A stretch of 64,000 nt of DNA from Pseudoalteromonas piscicida (GCF_002208135.1 NZ_CP021646.1:2358001-2422000); one strand, 5' to 3'; shown: positions 9,014 to 17,690, numbered from the stretch's first letter. A program made the numbers and translations. The notes: generated by a model not told the origin, from the letters alone.

Positions 9014-9424
9014 TTAAGCTGTTTTATCAAACAGCAATCCTCTACTTGACACCTTATCGGCAAACTCTTCGAGAGCTTTAGCCATTTCCCGAAACTCCTC
9101 GGAAGGAATTTCCCGTATTACTTCGTCATTGTTCGTATCGATCACCTTTACAACAGGGGGATCTCCACGTTCGTCAAATTCGAAAGACAAATTAGTTGCT
9201 GTAACAGGAATAAACTGATTCAGCTTTTCTAAGTTGCTTTTAATTTCTTCCACCAAGTCAGGCTTTTCAGAACCTTGTTCCTCGCTTTGCTTCGTACTAG
9301 ATTCTGTTTTGGTAGCCGATTCAACTGCACGAGTCGTCTCAGCAGAAGATGCCGTCCTAATTAATTCTTCTGGTTTTGTATGATTGACGAATCCATTTGG
9401 TGTAGACGCTTGAACTTCTTTCAC
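9014..9424 (-). CDS. flaG: FlaG family flagellar protein
   Basis: 136 residues. The C-terminal half matches the FlaG family: LEKLNQFIPVTATNLSFEFDERGDPPVVKVIDTNNDEVIREIPSEEFREMA. The N-terminal half is a low-complexity Ser/Thr/Glu-rich linker. FlaG influences filament length; its mechanism is not well defined. It lies between flagellin 1 and fliD. I found no sigma-28 or sigma-54 motif in the 82 bases before it, so it may be read through from the flagellin gene. Confidence 0.88.
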   Translation of the reverse strand: MKEVQASTPNGFVNHTKPEELIRTASSAETTRAVESATKTESSTKQSEEQGSEKPDLVEEIKSNLEKLNQFIPVTATNLSFEFDERGDPPVVKVIDTNNDEVIREIPSEEFREMAKALEEFADKVSSRGLLFDKTA

Positions 9425-9506
9425 AACACACCTCCGAACCTTTTACAGTAAAGTATACGCCAAGTTTGAGAATTATTCACAAACCTGACGCTACAATACT
9501 AATCAA

Positions 9507-10469
9507 TTAACCTAGTAGCGATAAAGCTACTTGCGGTCTTTGATTCGCTTGGCTCAAGATAGAACTACTTGCTTGTTGCAAAATCTGCATCTTAGTCAAG
9601 TTTGCAGTCTCTTGCGCGAAGTCTGTATCTTGGATCCGAGAACGTGCAGCTGTTAAGTTTTCAGCAACATTCGATTGGTTACGAATAGTTGACTGGAATC
9701 GGTTTTGAACCGCACCCAGCTCTGCACGTTTCTTATCAACTACCGCAATCAAGTTATCCATACCAGCTAATACAGCCTGAGCATTCGCTTGCGAAGATAC
9801 AGAAATACCAGCTGCTGTGAATACATCTGAGAAAACTTTCGCATCTGCTTCGGTACCAATCGTGGTACTAATCGTACCTGTAGTTGCACTGAGTGCCACA
9901 CCAGTTACACCACTTGCGATGCCTGCAATACCAGACAGTGTGAAGCCACCATCCGCTTGCAAATCGTTTGCAGTACCTGCCACGTTTTGCATACTAAAGC
10001 CGATGGTTTGAACTGCATCAGCACCGACTTGGAAGTTCGCATCATAACTGCCATCAAGCAAGTTTTGACCACCGAATGTAGTATCCGCAGCGACACGGTT
10101 TACTTCTTCAGCTAATGAACGAATTTCCTCTTGTAGTGCAAGCCTATCTTCATCCGTGTTCGAACCGTTCGAAGCCTGCTGAGCAAGCGTTCTAATGCGC
10201 TGGAACATCTGAGTAGTTTCATCCAGTGCACCTTCGGCTGTTTGCGCTAATGAAATGCCGTCGTTGGCGTTTCTCATACCTTGATTCAGACCATTGATCT
10301 GACCATTTAGACGGTTTGTGATTTGCATACCTGCAGCATCATCTTTTGCGCTGTTAATGCGCAAACCTGACGACAAGCGTTGAAAGGAAGTATCTAACGC
10401 ACCTGAGGATTTATTTAGTTGCCGTTGTGCGTTCAATGAACTCACATTGGTATTTACATATAAAGCCAT
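9507..10469 (-). CDS. Flagellin 1
   Basis: 320 residues. The N-terminal D0/D1 (ALYVNTNVSSLNAQRQL, RLSSGLRINSAKDDAAG) and the C-terminal D1/D0 (ending ANQRPQVALSLLG) are standard flagellin ends. The short central part has no large D2/D3 domains and is Ser/Thr-rich, which suits Maf glycosylation. It is the most divergent of the three at its ends but nearly identical to flagellin 3 in the middle. A sigma-28 promoter at 10570-10596 precedes it, so it is a late flagellar gene. Confidence 0.96.
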   Translation of the reverse strand: MALYVNTNVSSLNAQRQLNKSSGALDTSFQRLSSGLRINSAKDDAAGMQITNRLNGQINGLNQGMRNANDGISLAQTAEGALDETTQMFQRIRTLAQQASNGSNTDEDRLALQEEIRSLAEEVNRVAADTTFGGQNLLDGSYDANFQVGADAVQTIGFSMQNVAGTANDLQADGGFTLSGIAGIASGVTGVALSATTGTISTTIGTEADAKVFSDVFTAAGISVSSQANAQAVLAGMDNLIAVVDKKRAELGAVQNRFQSTIRNQSNVAENLTAARSRIQDTDFAQETANLTKMQILQQASSSILSQANQRPQVALSLLG

Positions 10470-10569
10470 AATAGCCTCCGCTTTATCAACATAACTCGCT
10501 GGAGCGGGATACCCCTACCCTGCTACCAACGATGAATAAGAGTCCTAAATTTATAGTTCTCTAATTCTG

Positions 10570-10596
10570 CTATCGGCTGCTAAAGCGAAAGCTTGA
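10570..10596 (-). promoter_or_regulatory. Sigma-28 (FliA) promoter of flagellin 1
   Basis: On the minus strand the sequence reads TCAAGCTT, 11 bases, GCCGATAG, which matches the TAAAGTTT-N11-GCCGATAA consensus at 6 of 8 and 7 of 8 positions with correct spacing. The start codon lies about 100 bases downstream. Confidence 0.8.
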
Positions 10597-10631
10597 GCTT
10601 TATTTGTAATTTTTTTATTTTTTATTCATTT

Positions 10632-11597
10632 CTAGCCCTGAAGTAGGCTCAGTGCCGCTTGTGGACGCTGATTTGCCTGGCCGAGAATCGTCTGACTTGC
10701 TTGTTGTAATATCTGATTTTTAGTTAATTTCGCTGTTTCTAGTGCAAAGTCAGCATCTTTAATTCGCGATTTTGCTGCCGACAAGTTTTCAGAAATATTG
10801 GCTTGGTTACGTATTGTTGACTGGAATCTGTTTTGTACAGCACCTAACTCTGCACGCTTTTTATCAACTACCGCAATCAGCGCATCCATACCTGCCATAA
10901 CGGCTTGTGCATTGGCCTGTGAAGAAACCGAGATCCCTCCTGCTGTAAAAACATTTGAGAACACTTTGGCATCAGCCTCAGTACCAATATTTGTACTAAT
11001 CGTAGCAGTTGTTGCACTTAATGCTGCCCCAGAAACACCGCTCGCTACACCTGCGATCCCAGAAAGTGTAAAGCCACCATTGTCAGCCAAACTATTTGCT
11101 GTCGCACCGACATATTGCATGCTAAATCCAATAGTTTGAACTGCATCACCACCAACTTGGAAATTAGCAGCATAAGAACCGTCAAGTAAGTTCTGTCCAC
11201 CAAAAGTGGTATCAGACGCTACCCTATTAACCTCAGAGGCTAACTGTCTAATTTCTTCTTGAATGGCTAAGCGATCTTCATCAGTGTTAGAACCATTCGC
11301 TGCCTGTTGAGATAGGGTACGGATACGTTGGAACATAGAAGTGATTTCATCCATTGCCCCTTCAGCGGTCTGAGCCAATGAAATTCCATCATTGGCGTTT
11401 CGGTTTCCTTGGGTTAAACCTAAAATTTGAGATTGTAATCGATCGGAGATTTGTAACCCGGCCGCATCGTCAGCAGCACTATTAATACGCATACCAGATG
11501 ACAGACGTTTGAAAGATGTATCTAGTTCATTGCCCGAGTTAGTTAGCTGTCTCTGTGCATTAATAGCACTAACATTTGTATTTACATATAAAGCCAT
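10632..11597 (-). CDS. Flagellin 2
   Basis: 321 residues with the same layout as flagellins 1 and 3 but ending in LLQG. N- and C-terminal helices match flagellin 3 closely (AADDAAGLQISDRL; ISENLSAAKSRIKD), while its own central part differs more (YVGATANSLADNGG, GVASGVSGAALSATTATIS). Unlike the other two, it is preceded by a sigma-54-type promoter at 11736-11751 and I find no sigma-28 site. This resembles vibrios, where one core flagellin is made under sigma-54 and the others under sigma-28. Confidence 0.96.
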   Translation of the reverse strand: MALYVNTNVSAINAQRQLTNSGNELDTSFKRLSSGMRINSAADDAAGLQISDRLQSQILGLTQGNRNANDGISLAQTAEGAMDEITSMFQRIRTLSQQAANGSNTDEDRLAIQEEIRQLASEVNRVASDTTFGGQNLLDGSYAANFQVGGDAVQTIGFSMQYVGATANSLADNGGFTLSGIAGVASGVSGAALSATTATISTNIGTEADAKVFSNVFTAGGISVSSQANAQAVMAGMDALIAVVDKKRAELGAVQNRFQSTIRNQANISENLSAAKSRIKDADFALETAKLTKNQILQQASQTILGQANQRPQAALSLLQG

Positions 11598-11735
11598 AAT
11601 TCACTCTCTTTTTGTCAAATCAATATCTAATTGATAGATAGTTAAATGACAAAGCGGCACTTATGCATCGGGTATTCAACCAACTAAGGCAACCAATTGC
11701 CACTTTGACGCCAGAATTTACTGTAACTAGTAGCA

Positions 11736-11751
11736 AGCAAATAGCAGGCCA
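11736..11751 (-). promoter_or_regulatory. Sigma-54 promoter of flagellin 2
   Basis: The minus strand reads TGGCCTGCTATTTGCT: GG, exactly 10 bases, GC, fitting the TGGCAC-N5-TTGCA consensus. The start codon is about 140 bases downstream. Confidence 0.72.
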
Positions 11752-11901
11752 AAAATCCAAAGCTATGATTAAATAACACAGGGAACTTAAAACTAGGTAT
11801 TAAATACTTTGTTTATCGAGAAACGACTATCTAGCATTTCGGCATCTAGCCGCTACTTTTTGATGGTTCGAGAGGCTTCAGCTCAAAGAGTAAGGAAATA
11901 A

Positions 11902-11923
11902 AAAGAGGCCAGATGGCCTCTTT
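11902..11923 (-). terminator. Rho-independent terminator downstream of flagellin 3
   Basis: A 9-bp perfect stem (AAAGAGGCC / GGCCTCTTT) with a 4-base loop is followed on the minus strand by a T-rich tail (TTATTTCC). It lies about 180 bases past the flagellin 3 stop codon and before the sigma-54 promoter of flagellin 2, so it separates the two genes. Confidence 0.72.
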
Positions 11924-12049
11924 AGATAAATTTGAGAGTGAGTGTCATTTTTTTAGCATAAAGTTGGCATACTTAATGCTTTAATTAACGTGTTCATTGT
12001 TTTAATGAACGCTATTGGATTTAAGCACCTCCGCTTTATCATCCAATTC

Positions 12050-12085
12050 GGTGCCTAAGCAAATACCCCATTCGGCTTAGGCACC
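12050..12085 (-). repeat. 11-bp inverted repeat just after flagellin 3
   Basis: GGTGCCTAAGC (12050-12060) pairs perfectly with GCTTAGGCACC (12075-12085) across a 14-base loop, 15 bases past the stop codon. There is no U-tract, so it may stabilise the abundant flagellin mRNA at its 3' end; that role is inferred. Confidence 0.5.
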
Positions 12086-12100
12086 TTTACCTTCCAACTG

Positions 12101-13063
12101 TTATCCTAGAAGACTTAAAGCAGCCTGAGGACGTTGGTTAGCCTGACTTAGAATTGTTTGGCTAGCCTGTTGAAGGATTTGCATTTTTGTTAAGCTTGCA
12201 GTTTCCTGAGCGAAGTCAGTATCTTTGATACGTGATTTCGCAGCCGACAAGTTCTCAGAGATATTTGCTTGGTTACGAATTGTTGATTGGAATCGGTTTT
12301 GAACCGCACCTAACTCTGCACGTTTCTTATCAACTACCGCAATCAAGTTATCCATACCAGCTAGTACAGCCTGAGCATTCGCTTGCGAAGATACTGAGAT
12401 GCCGCCAGCTGTGAATACATCTGAGAATACTTTTGCGTCAGCTTCAGTACCAATATTTGTACTGATAGTTCCTGTTGTTGCACTGAGTGCTACACCTGTT
12501 ACCCCACTTGCGATACCCGCGATACCTGACAGTGTAAAACCGCCGTTTGCCTGCATATCATTCGCTGTACCGGCAACATTCTGCATACTGAAACCGATAG
12601 TTTGTACCGCATCAGCACCTACCTGAAAGTTTGCTGAGTAACTGCCATCCAGTAAGTTTTGACCACCAAAGGTCGTGTCAGCAGCGACTCGGTTTACTTC
12701 CTCAGATAGTGAACGAATCTCTTCTTGAATCGCCAAACGATCTTCGTCTGTATTTGAGCCGTTTGATGCTTGTTGTGCCAGTGTACGAATACGCTGGAAC
12801 ATTGATGTTACTTCATCCATCGCACCTTCTGCTGTTTGCGCTAGTGAAATGCCGTCGTTCGCGTTTCGGTTACCCTGGTTTAGACCATTGATTTGTGAGC
12901 TCAAACGGTCAGAAATTTGTAGACCTGCAGCATCATCAGCAGCGCTGTTGATACGAAAACCTGATGATAGACGTTTGAATGATGTATCTAGTGCGTTACC
13001 AGATTGCATTAATTGTCTTTGTGCGTTCAATGAACTTACGTTAGTATTTACATAAAGTGCCAT
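12101..13063 (-). CDS. Flagellin 3
   Basis: 320 residues with conserved flagellin ends and a short Ser/Thr-rich centre. It is a mosaic of its paralogues: the terminal helices follow flagellin 2 (SGNALDTSFKRLSSG, AADDAAGLQISDRL, ISENLSAAKSRIKD) and the centre follows flagellin 1 (GFTLSGIAGIASGVTGVALS). A sigma-28 promoter at 13160-13186 precedes it, and a stem-loop plus terminator follow. The filament is probably a mixture of all three subunits. Confidence 0.96.
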   Translation of the reverse strand: MALYVNTNVSSLNAQRQLMQSGNALDTSFKRLSSGFRINSAADDAAGLQISDRLSSQINGLNQGNRNANDGISLAQTAEGAMDEVTSMFQRIRTLAQQASNGSNTDEDRLAIQEEIRSLSEEVNRVAADTTFGGQNLLDGSYSANFQVGADAVQTIGFSMQNVAGTANDMQANGGFTLSGIAGIASGVTGVALSATTGTISTNIGTEADAKVFSDVFTAGGISVSSQANAQAVLAGMDNLIAVVDKKRAELGAVQNRFQSTIRNQANISENLSAAKSRIKDTDFAQETASLTKMQILQQASQTILSQANQRPQAALSLLG

Positions 13064-13159
13064 GATGGTTCTCCCACTTTAAATCGAGTCTTTCACTCTC
13101 AAACTTAGATTCTTTTCCAACCTTTGAATGTTTTTCACTCTCCGGCTTGGTTAATTAAG

Positions 13160-13186
13160 TTATCGGTCGGCAAAAAATTTCCTTTA
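13160..13186 (-). promoter_or_regulatory. Sigma-28 (FliA) promoter of flagellin 3
   Basis: The minus strand reads TAAAGGAA, 11 bases, ACCGATAA. It matches TAAAGTTT-N11-GCCGATAA in the core TAAAG and CCGATAA bases (ACCGATAA for GCCGATAA, one mismatch). The start codon lies about 97 bases downstream. Confidence 0.78.
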
Positions 13187-13359
13187 GTATTTTTTTTAAA
13201 AAAAAATTATCGTCATGATTTCTATATGCTTTTATTATTGCTCAAACAAATATGGCAAAGTTTTGACGCACCTAGGTTACGGTCAGGTAATTATATAAAA
13301 CTGTATTATTATTCAGCTTGTTACGAGGAAAAGTTGAGTTTAGAGCGGTGTGAGAGTAA

Positions 13360-13377
13360 ACGGCCCGTAAAGGCCGT
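13360..13377. terminator. Hairpin downstream of flgL
   Basis: A 6-bp GC-rich stem (ACGGCC / GGCCGT) with a 6-base loop lies 3 bases past the flgL stop codon. T-runs flank it on both strands (CTTTT on plus, TTTACTC on minus). It most likely ends the flgJKL transcript. Confidence 0.55.
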
Positions 13378-13380
13378 CTT

Positions 13381-14615
13381 TTAACGAATATAGTCTAATA
13401 GAGAAAGGTTAGTTAGGCGGCCAAATGTTGCCTGAGAGGCCTGCAGCGCAGTTTCGTGCTTGGTGAGTTCTGAAATCGCAGAATAAAAGTCGACTTCAAT
13501 TAAAGCCGCTTTATTCGCTTTGTTATCAACGTCCAAGTCTGAATTTGCATCAGATACAAGCTTTGCAGCATTTAACCTGCCGCCGAGTCCTGCTTGCCCT
13601 TGTGATATCTTGATTTTGGCATTGTCTAGTCCAGAGATCCCATCTGCAAGTACCTGTTTGTAATCATCGCCCGTAATACTGGGGTCTCTTAATGACGTAA
13701 TCATAGATTCTAATGTATTTAGAATGTTTTCCTTCTGGGGCTTTTCTAAATCAAAACTGATTTGACCAGAACCGGCACCCTCATATTTAAATTCCATACC
13801 TGCTACTTTGACCGAATTACCTTCAAAGCTACCTGTTGAAATAACCGTTCCCCCTGCTCAAGCTGGTAAGTATTTGGCGTACCCGCTGTCACTACTAAGT
13901 CAAAGGTGTTTGCACCTGCAGGCGCACTTGGATCGGCGTTGTAATTCGCTTTATGAAACTTATCAAACACAGCTTGCTCATCTACATAAACCGATGCAGA
14001 AGTGATACCACCAGAAACCACACCTGTATTTGACGTAATATTCAGTCGCTTCTCCGCACTTTCAAATACATCAAAGCCGTTATCACTGGAACGTATCTCG
14101 ACCCCTTCAGAGACTTTTATTTTATGCTGTCCTTGGTCACCGTTATATACATACTTTCCAGTGGCTGAATCAAAGCTATAGGTTTGCGTATTATCTTGGT
14201 AGCCGGAAAATATAAACTTACCATCTTCACTTTTTGAGTTCATCAAATCCAAAATAGTATCTTGGATGGACTCTAACTCATCTGCAATTGCTTGGCGGTC
14301 AACATCGGATAACCCACCATTACCTGCTTGTATCGACTTCGCATAAGCGCTATCAATGGCCGTTTTAATATTTTCTAATACGGATTCTTGAGTATCTAAT
14401 CTCGAAGACAACATAGTCAGGTTCTTAGTAAACTGATCGTTTGCTTGGATCCTGTCGTCAAAAAGCATGGCTCTAGCAGTCGCTGAAGCATCATCAGAAG
14501 CACTCAATACCCGCTTTTGCGTGTTCAGCTGCTGTGTTGCTTTATTCACGTCCTGCTGATTACGCAAAATAGAATTGAGATTAGAGTTAAAAATTTGGTT
14601 TTGAGATAAACGCAT
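13381..14615 (-). pseudogene. flgL: Flagellar hook-filament junction protein FlgL, interrupted by a 1-base frameshift
   Basis: The N-terminal 270 residues (MRLSQNQIFNSNLNSILRNQ) and the C-terminal 138 residues are in different frames. Adding one G to the five-G run (plus strand C at 13850-13854) joins them through GGTVISTGSFEGNSVKVAG and gives an intact protein of 411 residues, the normal FlgL size. FlgL joins the hook-associated FlgK to the filament. Both parts are well conserved, so the lesion is recent or a sequencing error; homopolymer error is the likelier reading. It follows flgK by 2 bases. Confidence 0.88.
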
Positions 14616-14617
14616 AA

Positions 14618-16630
14618 TTACCTCGCTGCACTTAATAAGGTATCGAACACAGTTCTTGCTGCCGAAATAACTTGAGCCGAAGCCGAGTAAGACTGTTGAA
14701 AACGTAACAAGTTGGCCGCCTCTTCATCTAGGTTTACGCCCGATAGAGACTCAAACCATGCGCTTGACTGATTAGCCAGCGCTTCAAATGCCGCGCCGTT
14801 GGTTTTTGCTTGATTGGTAATAACCCCTACACCTGTGACAATATCGGCATATGCTTCATTGAAGGTTTTATGGCTTTCGGTACTACCCGTCGACTCTACA
14901 TTTTGTCTAACTAAATCCGACGATTTCAGGCCATCAAGCGCCGCACCATTACGGTTGTCATCAAAGCCACCTGTGTTAAAACTAATCTCAAAACTATCAC
15001 CGGTGTTCGGTGTACCTTCGATATCGAAAGTGAAACCAAGATTGTCAAAAGGTGCAGGTGCCGCTCCCACTCCAGAAAGAATATCTTTGCCATCTGCAGG
15101 AGCCGTAAAGGTATGCGTTGTGCCTGAATTACTGGTTAACGTATATTCGTTAGCATTGGCTGTTTTAGTCAAAGTATAAGGACCATCGTTCAACGTTGGC
15201 GGTGTTCCGGCTGTAAAGGCACTAGTCGCGGGATCGGTATCATTGACAACCCCGGCTGAGATGATTGCCGTACCATTATTGTCTGCCGATTTTTCAGTAC
15301 GGATTGGTGACGCTAATGCAAGTGCTTCTGGTCTTTGGGTTGCAAGCTCCAACCCGGTTGCAGCCTGCTGGTTTAATTTCACCAGAAATCTATCGCCCGT
15401 TGCACCACTGCCAGTTACGTTCATTTGTAAGCCAAAATAATCGCCCGTTCCCGTGATAACTCCACCAGCGATATTACCAGTTGTAGGCGTACCGATAGGA
15501 TTACCCTTGGCATCTACAGCTGTTATCTCAACGGTTGTTGCACTGGTATAAGTGACTTGGAAATCCGCAGCTGGCAACTCATTGCCGCGCCCGGGCTCGA
15601 GTGTTGCCGTAAGCGCTGCGGTGCCTGTATTTTCAGTGTAAGCAAAGCCACCCACAGTAGGAATTTTGAATATATCTCCACCAATGTTGCCATCTAAATC
15701 CATGCCCAATCTATTTTGCTGATTAAAAGCATCAGCCAATGCGAGGCCAATTTGACCTAATTGGTTTTGTGCTGGGATCAACACTTCATCTCTAAATGCC
15801 AACAACCCGCCGATTTTGCCTTTCAAGCTGCCGCTGTCTAACTCAAGTTGCACAACATTTTTATCTTTAATGTCTAGAATTAGTTCTTTATGATTAGGAT
15901 CTGGGTTGCCTTTCATCGCGAATAAATTAAAAGCACCACCTTGCATCACAAGCGCGTCGCCTGTGCCTAAAAATACGAGCTTCTCGCCATTTTCACCGTC
16001 GAGTGTTTCTATATCTACAAGTTCAGCGAGCTCTTTAATTGCTTGATCACGCTCGTTAAGCACACTATGATCTACATTGTTCAGATTGAGTGCCGACTTA
16101 CTCGCTACTTGTTTATTCAACTCGCTTATTTTTTGAACCAGGTTATTGGCTTCTTCCGAGAAAATATCCAATTGCTCATTCACAATACTATTTTGATCAA
16201 CAACAATCCCTGACAGCCTATCCATTTGGTTAACAAGGCCTTGAGCGCCTGTCATAAATAAAGAGCGGTTAGTCGTCGATGAAGGCAAGTTAATCGCGCT
16301 TTGTAAATTGTTAAACATCGAGTTGATACTCTTGCTCAGACTGTTTGAGTCTTGTGCAAACAACGTATCAACGCGGCTTGCCTCAGTGACAAACTGCTCA
16401 TAGTAAGATTGATTAGAAATATCACGATTTAATTGCTGCTGCGCAAATTGGTTGATCAAACGCACCGTTTCACCACGACCAACCATGCCACCTATCATTG
16501 TTCCGTGTTCAGTCCGTTCACGGATATACCCTTTGGTATTTAGGTTAGCGATGTTTTTACTGGTGGTTTGTAGTAACTCGGAGTTAGCCCTAACCCCTGC
16601 TGCACCAATATTTAATAGATCAAATGACAT
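14618..16630 (-). CDS. flgK: Flagellar hook-associated protein 1 FlgK
   Basis: 670 residues. FlgK is the first junction protein between hook and filament. The N-terminus DLLNIGAAGVRANSELLQTTSKNIANLNTKGYIRERTEH is the flagellar rod/hook signature and the C-terminus (NLLRFQQSYSASAQVISAARTVFDTLLSAAR) is the matching coiled coil. The protein is longer than the E. coli form because of a Thr/Gly-rich central domain, which is common in marine gammaproteobacteria. It starts 1 base after flgJ ends and is in the flgJKL unit. Confidence 0.95.
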   Translation of the reverse strand: MSFDLLNIGAAGVRANSELLQTTSKNIANLNTKGYIRERTEHGTMIGGMVGRGETVRLINQFAQQQLNRDISNQSYYEQFVTEASRVDTLFAQDSNSLSKSINSMFNNLQSAINLPSSTTNRSLFMTGAQGLVNQMDRLSGIVVDQNSIVNEQLDIFSEEANNLVQKISELNKQVASKSALNLNNVDHSVLNERDQAIKELAELVDIETLDGENGEKLVFLGTGDALVMQGGAFNLFAMKGNPDPNHKELILDIKDKNVVQLELDSGSLKGKIGGLLAFRDEVLIPAQNQLGQIGLALADAFNQQNRLGMDLDGNIGGDIFKIPTVGGFAYTENTGTAALTATLEPGRGNELPAADFQVTYTSATTVEITAVDAKGNPIGTPTTGNIAGGVITGTGDYFGLQMNVTGSGATGDRFLVKLNQQAATGLELATQRPEALALASPIRTEKSADNNGTAIISAGVVNDTDPATSAFTAGTPPTLNDGPYTLTKTANANEYTLTSNSGTTHTFTAPADGKDILSGVGAAPAPFDNLGFTFDIEGTPNTGDSFEISFNTGGFDDNRNGAALDGLKSSDLVRQNVESTGSTESHKTFNEAYADIVTGVGVITNQAKTNGAAFEALANQSSAWFESLSGVNLDEEAANLLRFQQSYSASAQVISAARTVFDTLLSAAR

Positions 16631-16631
16631 C

Positions 16632-17606
16632 TCATCTGACTCCCTTTGTTAGCGCATTGGATAAGAAATCGGATACATCAATACGCTTTAAAACTGACTT
16701 AATTTTGTTGGCATAATTCGGATCGGTCGCGTAGCCTGCATTTTGAAGCTCACTTAAATAAGCATGACTATCACCAGCCTTATTTAAGGCTTGCTCGTAT
16801 CTCGGATTACCTTTTAGGAAACTGACATAATCATCAAAGCTTTGTTCTAGCGACTTATAAGCACGGAAATCGGCTTGCTTTTGCACCGGTAACCCTTGCT
16901 CAAATTCAAGTGTCGATTTTCTGGCGCTTTCACCACTCCAGCGGCTATCCGCTTTGATATTGAATAGATTAAAACTGCTACTACCATCTTTTTTGCTGAT
17001 GATGTGTTTACCCCAACCGGTTTCCAGTGCAGCTTGTGCAACCATTACCGCAGGGTTCAGGCCTAGCTTTTTCGCAGCGGTTTGAGCGTATTCCCAAATT
17101 CTGTCGACGAATTCCTCAGGAGAGCCAAAGCCTGTTTGTTCATCGCTTGAGATATCAGCCTTAACATCGACAGCCTTCGGTTCGGGTTTATTCACACTCT
17201 CATTCGCTGTCGCCTGTCTTTTAACGGAAATATCGCCGTCAGCTCTCATTACTGAGGCAGGCTTATACTTTTCAGAATTAGGAGACAACTGCTGCACAAT
17301 TAGATCGGCAAGACCTAAGCTGCCCTGCTCAGACAGGTGCATCGAAAGTTGCTGATCATGCATTTCTTCAAAAAATTTGACACCGCTAGAGTTAAACGGA
17401 CTGTCTTTATCCTCTAGCGCCTCATTCGCTTTACGCATGCTTTGTAACAACATTTGCGTAAAAATAGACTCAAACTGTTGTGCCGCCTTCTTCAATGCCT
17501 GATCTGAGGCACCTTGATCTCCAGCACCTTTAAGCGCCTCTTTACGGATCGAATCAAGGTTTCCTAGGTCAAAAAAGCTTTGATTTTTCAATTGGTCGGT
17601 GTTCAT
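16632..17606 (-). CDS. flgJ: Flagellar rod assembly muramidase FlgJ
   Basis: 324 residues. Domain 1 (about residues 30-115, KAAQQFESIFTQMLLQSMRKANEAL) is the rod-cap part. Domain 2 (from about residue 168, FVDRIWEYAQTAAKKLGLNPAVMVAQAALETGWGKHII) is a glucosaminidase that opens peptidoglycan for the rod; the catalytic Glu is in ALETGWG. A linker separates them. It has its own sigma-54 promoter at 17649-17664, just after a terminator behind flgI, so flgJKL can be transcribed apart from flgFGHI. Confidence 0.95.
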   Translation of the reverse strand: MNTDQLKNQSFFDLGNLDSIRKEALKGAGDQGASDQALKKAAQQFESIFTQMLLQSMRKANEALEDKDSPFNSSGVKFFEEMHDQQLSMHLSEQGSLGLADLIVQQLSPNSEKYKPASVMRADGDISVKRQATANESVNKPEPKAVDVKADISSDEQTGFGSPEEFVDRIWEYAQTAAKKLGLNPAVMVAQAALETGWGKHIISKKDGSSSFNLFNIKADSRWSGESARKSTLEFEQGLPVQKQADFRAYKSLEQSFDDYVSFLKGNPRYEQALNKAGDSHAYLSELQNAGYATDPNYANKIKSVLKRIDVSDFLSNALTKGVR

Positions 17607-17648
17607 ACACTCAGCACTGTTTGACGTTAATAACTATACAAATAGAAA

Positions 17649-17664
17649 TGCAAAATCCGAGCCA
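17649..17664 (-). promoter_or_regulatory. Sigma-54 promoter of flgJKL
   Basis: The minus strand reads TGGCTCGGATTTTGCA: GG, 10 bases, GC with a perfect TTGCA -12 element. It sits between the terminator at 17671-17690 and the flgJ start codon at 17606. Confidence 0.75.
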
Positions 17665-17670
17665 AAAAAA

Positions 17671-17690
17671 AGCCCCACAATTGTAGGGCT
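17671..17690 (-). terminator. Terminator downstream of flgI
   Basis: An AGCCC/GGGCT-based hairpin is followed on the minus strand by seven T residues. It lies 25 bases past the flgI stop codon. Confidence 0.68.

Larger units (their letters stand above)
11598..12100 (-). other. Intergenic region between flagellins 3 and 2
   Basis: About 500 bases without a credible gene. It holds, in minus-strand order, a long stem-loop at 12050-12085, a 7-bp stem-loop at 11992-12010, the terminator at 11902-11923 and the sigma-54 promoter at 11736-11751. Nothing else is recognisable. Confidence 0.7.
13064..13380. other. Intergenic region between flgL and flagellin 3
   Basis: About 317 bases carrying the sigma-28 promoter of flagellin 3, an A/T homopolymer-rich stretch near 13190-13208, and a hairpin next to the flgL stop codon. 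No gene is supported. Confidence 0.65.

Noticed and set aside
8364..9017. A long 217-residue frame opposite fliD
   Set aside because: It is the antisense shadow of fliD, rich in Ser/Ala/Val because of the coding strand's composition.
11664..11690. A possible sigma-28 -10 element (CCCGATGC) before flagellin 2
   Set aside because: Only 5 of 8 bases match and no -35 element is found 11 bases upstream; the sigma-54 site at 11736-11751 fits better.
11690..11708. A second GG/GC motif before flagellin 2 (TGGCAATTGGTTGC)
   Set aside because: The GG-GC spacing is 9 instead of the strict 10 needed for sigma-54.
13124..13384. An 86-residue plus-strand reading frame before flgL
   Set aside because: It lies over the sigma-28 promoter of flagellin 3 and a terminator hairpin, has a low-complexity hydrophobic and Lys/Phe-rich product, and has no ribosome-binding site.
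13381..13797. A separate 138-residue gene starting at MEFKYEGAG
   Set aside because: It is the C-terminal part of FlgL; one added base at 13850-13854 joins it to the upstream reading frame.
13850..13854. Programmed ribosomal frameshifting in flgL
   Set aside because: The site is a plain G run with no classic slippery heptamer and downstream structure that I can see, and similar one-base lesions occur at C/G runs in four other unrelated genes, so a sequencing cause is simpler.
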